DNA of 64,000 nt from Acanthosoma haemorrhoidale (taxonomy: Eukaryota; Arthropoda; Insecta; Hemiptera; Acanthosomatidae). A program made the translations under genes and the position numbers. The notes beneath the pieces were generated by a model. The model was not told the origin of the DNA. It did no database searches and saw nothing but the letters and a program-made list of their open reading frames with translations. This document shows, piece by piece, positions 1 through 12,044 of this stretch; positions within the stretch are counted from its first letter, which is position 1; every line of letters begins with the position of its first letter. The stretch is taken from NCBI GenBank assembly GCA_930367205.1, contig OV884014.1:78533104-78597103 (forward strand). Reading direction: 5' to 3'.

Positions 1-3000
1 CAAAAGTCATTGATCTGAAGTAAGCATGTAAAGCAATAAAATTGGAAGCAGTCCGAAACAAGGTTATAACACAACCGAGTCGCAAATAATCTAAAATCAA
101 TTCGTATTTTAATATAGTTAATTTACTAATTATTTGTTCATCTGTTTTATCATTTAGATTGGGTTGTATAACACCTGGCATTGGGTCTCTAATACACAAT
201 TATTGTAATTAATATCAATCAAGCCTAAAACACAACTGACTCACTAATTTTCTCAAGTAAATTCGTATTTTATTGTAGTTAATTTACCGGTAACAGGTAC
301 TGAAGGTAGTTCAGTTGTTTTCGGTAAATCACTTCCATTTGTTCTGGTTGTAGGTTCTGTAACACAGGACAAATGTCATTGATCTGTAAGCTTGTAAAGC
401 AATACAGTTGGAAGTAGTCTAGAACAAGGTTATAATACAGCCGAGTCGAAAAAAAAACTAAAATCAATTCGTATTTTATTATAGTTAATTTAGTAATTAT
501 TTGTTCATCTGTTTTATCATTTAGATTGGGTTGTATAACACTTGGCATTGGGTCGCTAATGCAAAATAATTGTAATTAATATCAATCAAGCCTAAAATAC
601 AACCGACTCACTAATGATCTCAAGTAAATTCGTATTTTATTGTAGTTAATTTACCGGTAATATGTAATGAAGATTGTGCTCTTGTTTTCGGTAAATCACT
701 TCCATTTGTTCTGGTTGTAGGTTCTGTAACACAGTACAAATGTCATTGATCTGAAGTAAGCATGTAAAGCAATAAAATTGGAAGTAGTCTGAAACAAGGT
801 TATAATACAGCCGAGTCGAAAAAAAATCTAAAATCAATTTGTTTTTTTTATTATAATTGCTTAAGCAATATTTTGTTCCACCGTTCTACTATCTGTTTTA
901 TCATTTTCATTCTGTTCAAACATGTCTGGTGTGAAATGCATAGAGTTTGTAATACAATACATTAGTGATGCATATTAAATAAAACTGTAACAATACCTAA
1001 TAATGAATAATCTAAAATCAATTCGTATTTTAATATAGTTAATTTAGTAAATATTTGTTCATCCGTTTTATCATTTACATTGGGTTCAATAACACTTGGC
1101 ATTGGGTCTCTAATACAAATTAATTGTAATTAATATCAATCAAGCCTAAAACAAAACTAATGTTCTCAAGCAAGTTCGTATTTTATTGAAGTTAATTTAC
1201 CGGTAATAGGTAATGAAGGTAGCTCAGTTGTTTTCTGTATATCACTTCCATTTGTTCTGGTCGTGGGTTCTGTAACACAGCACAAATGTCATTGATCTCA
1301 AATATGCCTGTAAAGCAATACAATTGGAAGTAATATCAATCATGCTTATTACACAACCGAATAACAAATAATCTCAAATGAAATCGTTTTTTTTATAATT
1401 AAAAAATAACGTTTTGTTCTTCCTTTCTACTAGTCGATTTATCATTTACATTCTATTCAACTGTTTTTGTTCCAAAGTGAATAAAGTTTGTAATACAATA
1501 CAGTCGTGATGGACATCAAATAAGTCCGCAACACAACCTAATCACGAATAATCTAAAATCAATTCGTATTTTATTATAGTTAATTTACTACGGATTGGGT
1601 CGTCCGTTTTATCATTTACATTCGGTTCAATCAAACTTTGTTATGGGGTCTCTAATACAAAAGAATTGTAATTAATATCAATCAAGCCTACAACACAACT
1701 AATGTTCTCAAGCAAGTTCGTATTTTAATGTAGTCAATTTGCCGGTAACAGGTCATGAAGGTAGTTTAGTTGTTTTCGGAAAAAATAACTTCCATTTGTT
1801 CTAGTCTTGGGTTCTGTAACACAGTACAAATGTCATTGATCTGAAGTAAGCGTGTAAAGCAATACAATAGGAAGTAGTCTGAAACAAGGTTATAATATAA
1901 CCGAGTCGCAAATCATCCCAAATCAATTTGTTTTTTATTATAATTGCTTAACCAATATTTTGTTCCACCGTTCTATTATCTGTTTTATCATTTTTATTTT
2001 GTTCATTGATCTCAAATATTCCTGTAATACAATACAGTTGTGATGAACATAAAATAAGTCCGTAACACAACCTAATAACGAATAATCTAAAATCAATTCG
2101 TATTTTATTATAGTTAATTTACTACGGATTGGGTCGTCCGTTTTATCATTTACATTCGGTCCAATCAAACTTTGTTATGGGGTCTCTAATACAAAAGAAT
2201 TGTAATTAATATCAATCAAGCCTACAACACAACTAATGTTCTCAAGCAAGTTCGTATTTTAATGTAGTCAATTTGCCGGTACAGGTCATGAAGGTAGTTC
2301 AGTTGTTTTCGGAAAAAATAACTTCCATTTGTTCTAGTCTTGGGTTCTGTAACACAGTACAAATGTCATTGATCTGAAGTAAGCCTGTAAAGCAATACAA
2401 TTGTAAGTAGTCTGAAACAAGGTTATAATATAACCGAGTCGCAAATAATCCCAAATCAATTTGTTTTTTATTATAATTGCTTAACCAATATTTTGTTCCA
2501 CCGTTCTATTATCTGTTTTATCGTTTTTATTTTGTTCATTGATCTCAAATATTCCTGTAATACAATACAGTTGTGATGAACATAAAATAAGCCCGTAACA
2601 CAACCTAATAACGAATAATCTAAAATCAATTCGTATTTTATTGCAGTTAATTTACCGGTGACAGGTAATGAAGGTATTTTCCTTGCTTTCGGTATATCAT
2701 TTCCATTTCTTCTTGTCGGCGAGGCTGTAACACAGCACAAATGTCATTGATCTCAAATATGCCTGTAAAGAAATACAATTGGAAGTAATATCAATCAAGC
2801 TTATTACACAACCGAATCACCAATAATCTCAAATCAATTCGTTTTTTTTTATAATTAAAAAATAATGTTTGTTCTTCCTTTCTACTAGTAGATTTATCAT
2901 TTACATTCTATTCAACCGTTTCTGTTCCAAAGTGAATAAAGTTTGTAATACAATACAGTTGTGATGAACATAAAATAAGCCCGTAACACAACCTAATCAC

Positions 3001-4500
3001 GAATAATCTAAAATCAATTCGTATTTTATTGTAGTTAATTTACTAAGGATTGGCTCGTCCGTTTTATCATTTACATTCGGTTCAATCACAATTTGTTATG
3101 GTGTCTCTAATACAAAATAGTTGTAATTAATATCAATCAAGCCTATAACATAACTGACTCACTAATGATCTCAAGTAAGCTCATATTTTATTGAAGGTCA
3201 TTTACCGGTAACCGGTAATGAAGGTAGTTCTCTTGCTTTCGTTATATCACTTCCATTTCTTCTGGTCGGCGAGGCTGTAACACAGCACAATTGTCATTGA
3301 TCTCAAATATGCCTGTAAAGCAATACAATTGGAAGTAATATCAATCATGCTTATTACACAACCGAATCATAAATAATCTCAAATCAATTCGTTTTTTTTT
3401 ATAATTAAAAAATAATGTTTTGTTGTTCCTTTCTACTAGTAGATTTATCATTTACATTCTATTCAACCGTTTCTGTTCCGAAGTGAATAAAGTTTTTAAT
3501 ACAATACAGTCGTGATGGACATCAAATAAGCCCGTAACACAACCTTATCAGGAATAATCTAAAATCAATTCGTATTATATTATAGTTAATTTACTAATGA
3601 TTTGCTCATCCCTTTTATCGTTTACATTCGGTTTCAATCACACTCTGTAATAGAAAATAATTGCAATTAATATCAAACAAACTTGTAACGCAACTAAATC
3701 GCAAGTAATATCAAGTAAATTCGTATTTTCTACAATTTTGTTCTTACGTTATATTTGTATTATCATTCCGTTCAAGCACATTTGTTACTAAGCCTATGAT
3801 AAACCTCTAGGAAGTACGATTCACAACGCTATACAATTTGTATTAATCTCAAGCAAGCATGCAAAACAAACAACACATTTCCATTGATGCTAATTATTCC
3901 ATTCATGAAATCCTCAAAATCAACACAGAACAGAATTGCATCTTAGTCCCATGCATATTTGCAACAAAAGGGAATTGTGACTCATCCCAGGTAAGGCTTC
4001 AACATATATGAATCACAAGTGAATTGGTATTTTGTTTCAGTTGGTTTACCACTTCTTTTTGCATCATTTACATCTTGATCTTCCTTTGTTCCAAACGGTA
4101 ACATGCCTGCAACACAATACATGTGTGATTAATCTGAAGTAAACCTTGGGACACATTGTATCTTAACCTCAAGCAAACATGCATCTCAAGACTAACTAAT
4201 TGTTTCTACGATTCAATGATTAACCGTAATGAAGCTTGTAACGCAACACAATTGCAACTGACTTCAAGTAAGCCTGCAAATTAATTCAATTGTAATTAAT
4301 CTCAAGTAAGTAAATTCATACACTATTTTAGCTAATTTGCCGATTTTATTTAAATAGTAGGACTATTACAGATCATACCCATGTAATGATTGGAAATAAC
4401 CTGGAGTCGAGTTCTGGCAATATTTTCACAAGACCTTGCCATGCGGAGATGCTTGAGAAGTTAGTTACTCGTGTGAAAAAGCCTTTTTTTTCTTGAATGA
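1..4500. repeat. Degenerate satellite-like tandem array with higher-order structure (copy A)
   Basis: The stretch is built from diverged monomers of roughly 150-210 bp. Each carries phrases such as CAATTCGTATTTTATTATAG, TTATCATTTACATT, ACACAAC and AAGCAATACAATTG. The phrase CAATTCG opens comparable units at about 1560, 2094 and 2627, a spacing of about 534 bp that equals three monomers, so a higher-order trimer is visible; elsewhere units are deleted or shuffled. The part from about 3640 onward is less regular and is nearly the same sequence as 30180-31010. The short reading frames here (for example at 279-548 and 2471-2740) follow repeat phrases and are not genes. Tandem arrangement is seen directly; calling it a satellite is inference. 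Confidence 0.75.
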
Positions 4501-5171
4501 ACACTTACTTTTTTCCAAACTAAATGAAGTATCTGAAAATCTGTACGTAATGTCGAGTTTGTTGAATTTACGATACGATGGAGTGCCATTGACGATTTAG
4601 TCTAAAACCTTGCAGTATTACACTTTGAAACTGATCATCATAGTTTCGATCTATAAACCCAGACCCCTAGTGGGGAAAAGGGAGAATCTAGTAATGCTGA
4701 ACTACGTCACCAGTTTTCCTTGCAGAAGAGGGAGGACAAGCATTTACTCCTGTTAACTTAGTGAATTTAATTGGCCATGGACTGAAGTATTCGAGCGCTC
4801 CCGTCTAGGGAAATTAAATCACGTTCTACCTTTATGAAAAAAGATATTTAAACATTTTAGAAGGCGCTGAAGCGAGTCTTAGATCTAATTTGTTGTCAAC
4901 AAATGATATAATCAGTTAAAAGATGAATAAGAAGTTACATTCCTTGTTTGAAATTCTGATAACCTGCCTCAAGAGTTGTCCATTTAAAACATAATTTGTG
5001 TAAAAAACTACGGTAGAAAAACATTATTCAAGAATTTTGGAAGAGATAGACACTTCCTATTTAAATAAATGAAATATTTAATATTCCTAGTGAACAGTGG
5101 CAATCTGGTCAGGATTTTCTAAAATAGGAAGTGTTTGATCCACTAGTGTAGGGAAGTGTATTTTTCCGCGT
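4501..5171. other. Unassigned AT-rich stretch specific to copy A
   Basis: No coding region, tRNA or recognisable element is visible. It separates the end of the array from the non-LTR insertion and has no counterpart in copy B. Confidence 0.4.
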
Positions 5172-6209
5172 GATTTTTTTTTTTTTTTTTCTTAGCTCTC
5201 AAACTTATAAAAATAGGATGTGGGAAAAATAAAGGAAAATTATTTTGGGCTAATGAGTGCCTTTCACTAAAGGGAGTCCCCCATTTGAAGGATGTATGAG
5301 AAGGATATAGGGTTTGGAATGCCTAAAGGAGGCTGGTGGGTTCGGGAAGGTAGTGAGAGTCTACCGAGGGTGGAGCCTAGGGGTACCTAGGCAAGGGTTT
5401 GTAGTCGACCAGGTCAAGCCTGGCCCACCCCGGCAGGGGCCTGAAATAAGTCGGCCTCTCGGCCGAAAGGTCGACCCTGCTTAAACAGGTAGATGGGGTC
5501 TTGTAGCTTCGGTTGAGTCGGCCGGGAGATCGGCCTCGATCTCTCGGCTGGGTGTAGATCATCAGTCTCCGTCAGGGGGCTAGGGTTCGATCACGTCCAT
5601 CTGTCTCCAGGCTTCGGCGGTCCAGCAGTGCTTCCATCTGACGGGCATTGGTGGTGGTTGAAGGTCGGAGAATAGTGGGTTGTGGCTGTGTCAGAGTGAG
5701 TCGAAAAATTTGATGTTCCTTCTCTTGATGAAATCTTGAATGGTGAGCACTTTTTTTTGCATCTCGTCTGCCTTCATTCGGTCGAACGGGGTATATTTGA
5801 GGGAGGTGCGGAGAATTCTGTTCTGAAATTGCTGGAACGTTTCGAGCGTGTTAGGAATCAGATACTTGAAGAGAGGGGTCCCATACATCAAAGCAGGTCT
5901 TCTCCTGGACCTCTGGTATATCAGCAGCTTGAGGCGTACCGATAAAGCCGGGCTGTGAAGTAGGTGTCCGAGGCTGAAGAATTTCTTCCTAACACTATTT
6001 AACTTCTTGCCGAGATGTGTTGTGAACGACAAGTGTCTACCGAGGGTAATCCCAAGGTAGCATAGCTTGTTGCTTACAGGGCACTCTTTGCCGTCTAAGA
6101 CGAAGGATTTTGGGAGCTTCTTTCTTCCGGATTTATAGCTGAATATAATTCCTTGCGTCTTGGCCGGGTTGACTTTAATGTGGACGGCATCGTGTTTCTC
6201 TTCTTCCAC
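5172..6209 (-). mobile_element. 5'-truncated jockey-clade non-LTR retrotransposon, 3' end
   Basis: Read on the minus strand, the element runs from the last part of a reverse-transcriptase ORF through a GC-richer 3' UTR to a poly(A) tract (a T run at about 5176-5191). The terminal phrase before poly(A), GAGAGCTAAG, recurs before the poly(A) tails at 20720 (+), 34530 (-) and 63607 (-), which defines one family in this window. The rest of the element is missing, as is usual for target-primed reverse transcription that stopped early. CCACATGAT beyond the upper end and CCGCGTGAT beyond the poly(A) end could be a degraded target duplication. Confidence 0.8.
5691..6209 (-). pseudogene. Non-LTR reverse transcriptase, C-terminal thumb/connection fragment
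   Basis: The 172-residue frame matches the region after the catalytic palm of jockey-type reverse transcriptases. It opens near INPxKTQ-like VNPAKTQGIIF, then a YLGITLGRHLSF block (the usual YLGv.LD.rL.w), then LLIYQ..RRPALMYGTPLF, and QNRILRTSL near the end. The N-terminal endonuclease, fingers and the YADD box are absent because of 5' truncation, so it cannot be active. The start given is only the first in-frame codon. The family is recognised from motif order. Confidence 0.8.
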
Positions 6210-6559
6210 ATGATACTTACCTCACTGTTGTTTTGTAACTTTGGCTTCTACGTAATCACTGGGTAGAAAGAATGCTTTAGGAGTTAAGGAGGTGATTATT
6301 AAAGGAGGATTAGAAACTGGTGATGATTTACGGAAGTAAAAGTAACTGCGACTGCGATTATGATTGAGCCCGGAGTGAAGAGGTTAGCTGCTACTGCTAC
6401 AGAGGTGGACTGTCACTGCTCCACCAGTACTGCGAGCTACTCCTTAGGTCCCCCCCCCCTTCCTGAGGACGACCCTCATACGCGGTATTACTCTTCTAAC
6501 CTTGGTAACACCCTGTGTTATTGTGATACGTAGAATACGTAGAACTGTTACATCTACGT

Positions 6560-7080
6560 GTGAGTTTTGTTTCGCTTACAACAATTTATTAAACTGAATA
6601 ACACTACATTAGTCAGAACATATAAATAACAGAATTGTATAGTTCTACTTTAACATGACACGTTTTATCACAAAAAGACATGTGGTTATTTCAAGAAAGT
6701 TGCAATTATGATGAGAATATGTTACCACACTTTTAACAGTTGTCGGTGGCCTTTGAATTTTCTCATAGAGATTATTGGAGTTACTCAGTTCTGCGAGGTA
6801 TGAAAGCAACACTCTCACAGAATGTTCTCATGTTACGAAATAGGCGAGGGTCACGCTTCTGACCTTTCCACGCTTCGCTATCAGTTTGCTATAGTTTGCC
6901 GAAAAAATAGTCGATTATAATAGATAATATTTAAGAAATAAATTGTAAGTGAAACCTGTAACTCCAGAAGTGACGCTATTAAGTAGTGGAATACTTGGCA
7001 TGGAAAACCATTGGGCACCTGAAACAATTTTAAATTAGTATTAGAGTTTGTATTGTTAATTCATTTCAGGGATAATGCAT
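6560..7080. repeat. Conserved non-coding block shared with 35505-36050
   Basis: The block is nearly identical to copy B, including a stretch about CACAGAATGTTCTCATGTTA. No reading frame is conserved between the copies. Its function is unknown; it is simply part of the duplicated unit. Confidence 0.7.
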
Positions 7081-9790
7081 ACAAGTTTAATTTAATTTAT
7101 ATTAGTATGTATACATATTGAAGTTATACATTCATGTATAGTACTATTCCTTTCATAATTCATCCAACTTTAATGTAAAACTATTGGAATTTCAATTTAG
7201 CATTGCGTTTTGAAAGAATAAACTCATTGTTTCACCTAGATTGTAGTTTTTAATTTAATTTTAATTATTGCATAATGCTAGACTTATTATAAATGCTTTA
7301 TATATATATTTGTTTGGTACCAATCTCTTCAGAATTTATACAACTGTAATGTAATATTGAAATTTCTAGTTTGTGTAGCGATTTAAAATTATAAACTAAA
7401 AATAGGAACAAAGTGTAATCATTAAGTTAACTCCTTTCTCTTTACTAAATAACTAGGAGGAGGCTCTTCCACCACCCGGATGATCCCTATAAAACAATTA
7501 TTCTATATTTTTGTTTGAGAATCTGGCAAGTTTGATGAAATTAATATATATTAGATTTTTATAAAATGTATTTATGTACAACGTTTCGACATATCTATGG
7601 CAACATTAGCTACTTATATGAGCGAAGTTTTTTTTTTGTTTTTGTATTGTTTCCCCTCAACCCCTGTGAGTAATTTTTTTTTAAACATTAATTACTATAA
7701 ACCGAATTATAATTATGTATGAGGCTTTCTCCTTGTACTGGATGCATTTTAAGGAGTGCATGTATTAACACTAACATTATTGGATTGTTGTTAAGAATTA
7801 TACACTGTAAAGGGACTCGGTGATGGGTCTCACCTTCGGGTTGAATATGAGCGAAGCGGTATGTGAACAGTTCAAGTGTTGTCTTCGCCATTCAGTCCTC
7901 AAAGATGTGTGTAAGTGAAATTGCTTTATTTCAAATATTATCTTGAAGAATAAGGAAGAATTTATTCTAAATAATTTTTGTGGTGTTCTTGCTGGTCGGT
8001 AAATTTCAAAAATACTCACTATGCGGATTCTGAATAGAGCACGGAAAATTAAACTGTTGTAGCCAGTAGCGTACCAGAGGATGGTCCGCCCGGAGCAGCT
8101 TATATTTTGGGGCGGCAAATTATTTTAAAATAAAAAAACACAGTAATGTTGTAATCAACAGAATTAATAAATACAATAGGTACGCAATTGAACAAAAATG
8201 CGTGCTGACTCCGGTGGCCGGACTCGACGTCAACATTTTTATGCTTAGTCCGTGAATAAATAAAACAAGTGCACCGTAAACTTAGAATAGGCGATAGCTA
8301 CACAAAGAACCGTCGCCTGGTGATCCCTCTTGGTAAAATTGAGATCTAGCGATACTTTGAAAAACAATTACAATATGATCTCGATGTCATTCAAGACTTT
8401 TATAGTTCAATTTAAGACAAATAAATATATAAGAACGCTTACATGCTGTGATTACGCGGACAATATCTTCAATGTAAAGAAATAGCAATTCCTTTTTATT
8501 TATGATCAGTAATTGTTAATAACCACTATTGATTTTGATTGACTTATAAAAAGGGGCGAATTGGGGACCGTCCCAGACGGCAAAAGCCTTCCAGTTAAAC
8601 AAGAACAATTATTTTAAGAATGTACGTATTTTTATAGTTTTATTTTTTCATGGAGTATTTTTAACTTTATTTGGTATATTCAAAAATACACCATGCATGG
8701 CAATAATATTTTGAAATATTGACATAGGACAAACGGTATTGAAAATAATCACGAAATCCAATCTTCAGTACTGAGAAATGGTAGGAGATTTTGCCTATAA
8801 TACTGAGATGAGCCAATAATTTCATCGCTTGTACTAAAAAAACTTTTGTAGTAGAGTCACTAGACACATCTCCAATTATTGATTGCTAAGGTGGACATTA
8901 TGCCAGATAATGTTAGCTCTTCTAAATTTCTTCCAGTAGCAGGTCAAAGCAATTATTTATTCAACTGAATTATAACTTCCCGGACAGAATTCTCAATGTA
9001 TATATGCTTCCATTATTGTGACTAACAACTAAAATGTAATGCACTCATCATGAGCTGTACTGATGATGTTTCTAATGGCATTATTTCACCCATTGCTTAA
9101 ATTACATACAACAATTTACACCAAAATGTAAAATAAAAGCCGGACATTATATGTATTGCAATTATTTAATTAATTGTATGGGATGTGTTTTCAGGCTTAG
9201 GCATTGTTTTTTTTTTCCAATGATTAGTTTATATTCTTTTCTCCTAAGTCTATAATATAATCTGCGTAATTAATAATGTGTAATATGGTGTTCCCAGCAT
9301 ACTGCATTTGTCAGTGCCTATTTATTTATTTTAGGCATGAATTTATGTATATATAACTAGCTGACCTTACTGAACATTGGCTGTGAGGCAACATTTCCTT
9401 TTGAAGGGAAAAAATCATTTTGTTTCCTGTGTTATATTACCAAAATTTAAAATCAAATATCACAATGTATGATTCTGAAAATGATACCAATCACATGTAT
9501 AATGGATTAAAAATATTTCTGGTATGATGAAGTAAAAGAAATGAAATTAATAACTACTTCAGTCATATTTTTAGTTAATAATTTTAATAGCACCATAAAA
9601 TTTCTAAAAGTATAACATTAGAGTTACATAAATTCTGAAAAGAATGATTCCAAAGATATATTATACATATATATAGAATTAAACGAACAGCATAAAAGGA
9701 TTTCAATAAAATATGACACATTTTTGTTTATATATATGTAGTGTTCAATTTACTTAGTGCTTCCATTTGGGAATGTTAATTTGTCACAGC
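7081..9790. other. AT-rich stretch mostly specific to copy A
   Basis: Only about 8700-8775 has a weak counterpart in copy B (36100-36165). The reading frames at 7688-8118 on the minus strand match no family I know. The phrase TAGCGTACCAGAGG near 8076 followed by GGGGCGGC resembles ends of unclassified insect repeats, as does CAGGAGCGTACGC with a G run at 24455-24490, but neither can be assigned. Confidence 0.35.
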
Positions 9791-9799
9791 CTTTAGAAA

Positions 9800-11150
9800 T
9801 GTTTGTGAATTTTCTATGTTGCTCCTATACAAATAAATGTTTGGACCTTTCGACTCTTGAGCAAGCCAACTATACTGGCCCTGAGAAAAGCATGGGCTTT
9901 CCAAGTTCACATCAACCACTTTTAATGATAGTCCTTGTGATTTTGTATTTCAAAGTGTATATTCCGGGATGAAAGGAATATTCTATACTGTGGTTCATAC
10001 TAAGAATAAGACTTGTTAACTGAACAAACCAACAAGAATTCATTTTTATATATTTATATTGTATTTGTAATTACTTAATATATAAAATTTATTATTTTAT
10101 TGAATGATAAAAGTAACTACAATTTAACTTACTAGTCAAAGACAGAGACAGCAAAAGTAAAATATAGACTAACATGTTCCTCGATGAGTATTCACGTCGG
10201 AAGAAGAACTAAGATTGGTTTGAAATCACTATAAATACTGTGCATGCCTTAACAAAGGAATTATTTTAACTGCTAATAAATGATGTTTTTGTTTGTCAAG
10301 AAATTATCTCTGCATTGAACATAGAATAAAGAAAACCACATTAGCCTTTTTGTTACAAATAATATAACTATTTATATTAATTGGTTCACATAGTAAATTT
10401 TACTAAAAAGATTCTAGAACTATTATTATTAATATGTCAATTCAAACCAAAATCATTGATGATGCTGGTCCGTAAATATAACTAGCAATAATCTCAACAA
10501 AAAAAAACATTTGTTCAATACTAACGGCTACATTTTGATGTATTAGATCAGGACTTGAAGCTTTTTTTTTTGTAATTCTACTCAGTATGATAGAAAAATA
10601 TTTTTTGATTGGCGAGAATTTAATTAACCGGGGCATGAAATGGAACTACCTTACAAATATAATGCCTCTACATCTAACACGAGTTAAGTTAACGTTGGGA
10701 ACACAATTTTAATGACCTTTTGTAATTATATTTTAAAATCTCCTATCTCTCGACCCTGTCAAAGAGTTCATATTTTATATAACAATTGCAACTCCGTTCT
10801 TAGCCTTTTGCCATTTATATTCCAAGCTCTAAAAATGATCCAGTAGTGCAGACTGTTTTATTAGGTCGCTATTTAGGTGGGCTATACTAACGAATATTTG
10901 GTAATCTAGAGTTTGCCTGTTTTGCATAACAATTGTGACACTGTGAGGTTATTCTATTCACTTAAAATTACCACTGGAACTCAAACTGGAATTTGTTTTA
11001 ATTGGTTAGTAGATGCCAACAACATAACTGGTCTATAAAAACAGAATCATGAACTTAATTCAATTGTAAGAATTGTTGGATACATGGATCGATTAGCAGA
11101 AAAACATAAGAATGTAAAAAAATAATAAAAAATTTATTACAATGTTAATA
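9800..11150. repeat. Conserved block of the duplication (copy A)
   Basis: This matches 36170-37530 closely. The best-conserved part (about 9840-9950) reads LEQANYTGPEKSMGFPSSHQ in one frame. The B copy keeps that frame with one amino-acid change and then diverges by frameshift. Either a short ancient exon or an open frame kept by chance is possible; I do not call it a gene. Confidence 0.5.
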
Positions 11151-11159
11151 TACAATATT

Positions 11160-11580
11160 GTCTACTTGTCTTGGAATTGGGCTGGAGCTACCCAGGTATT
11201 ATTTTGAAATATGATGCTGCCTTACTGACTACCTGTACATTCTACCAATATGCAAATATGATATATGAGGAAATACGAAATAAGAGGGCTCTCGCGTCAA
11301 ATATGCTTGACCATCCGCAAACTGGAACAAATTGTCATCAATATCAATGCTAACAATCAATGCCATGCAATTCTTAACACTAACCACTTCTCCTCTCATA
11401 TCTGATCAACTGAATTCCCAGTGTTCCTCTCAGCTGTTCTAATTACTGATAAACTTCCCAACTGTTAGATTCACTTGGTTTGAAATTAAACTTTTTATAA
11501 TTTATTTTATATCATTTAATATTTTATATAATAAAACAATCCTTCTCTCAAATTACTCTTTAAAAATAACATTAAACTAT
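11160..11580. other. Copy-A-specific 0.4-kb insertion, unassigned
   Basis: Sequence on both sides joins directly in copy B near 37545. The insert contains a 60-codon frame (11171-11353) with no recognised similarity. No terminal repeats or clear target duplication were found. Confidence 0.4.
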
Positions 11581-12044
11581 TTATAATCCATTTTTAAGGA
11601 CCTTCCTAACGAAGAGCAATAGAAGAGAAGGTGCACAAATATGTGTAAATGTTAAGATAAGTCAAGGCCCTCTGCCAGGACAATGATGGAAGGCAACACT
11701 TTAATTCGTTAATTTGCTCCAACTATGACAGGTCAGGTAAGACATTCCTTTATAAGTTTATTTGGTGTAGTTATTTAGTTCCTTAGTTTGATGGAAGATT
11801 AGTGGCAGTGTTCTGTTCCATTCGCAATCACTTATACACTGGAAAAATAAACATTAAGTAGGCTAAACAATTATAAATGAAATACAGAAAAAAACATATT
11901 AATGTACTAGTATTGTATAACACCATCTTCAGCTACAGTAAGCTTGAGACCTAGTAGATCAAGTCTTGGTGTCATGTGGGCTGGTGGTTGGACCCTAATT
12001 AACGTAGTAGTTTTAGGTGCTAAACGTGTGTATATATACATATA

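Noticed and set aside
279..2740. Several repeated small minus-strand frames with similar proteins
   Set aside because: The similarity is due to the tandem array; frames begin and end at repeat variants and no start or splice context is conserved.
1..4400. Possible CRISPR-like array
   Set aside because: Units are long, diverged and lack identical short repeats with unique spacers, and the genome is eukaryotic.
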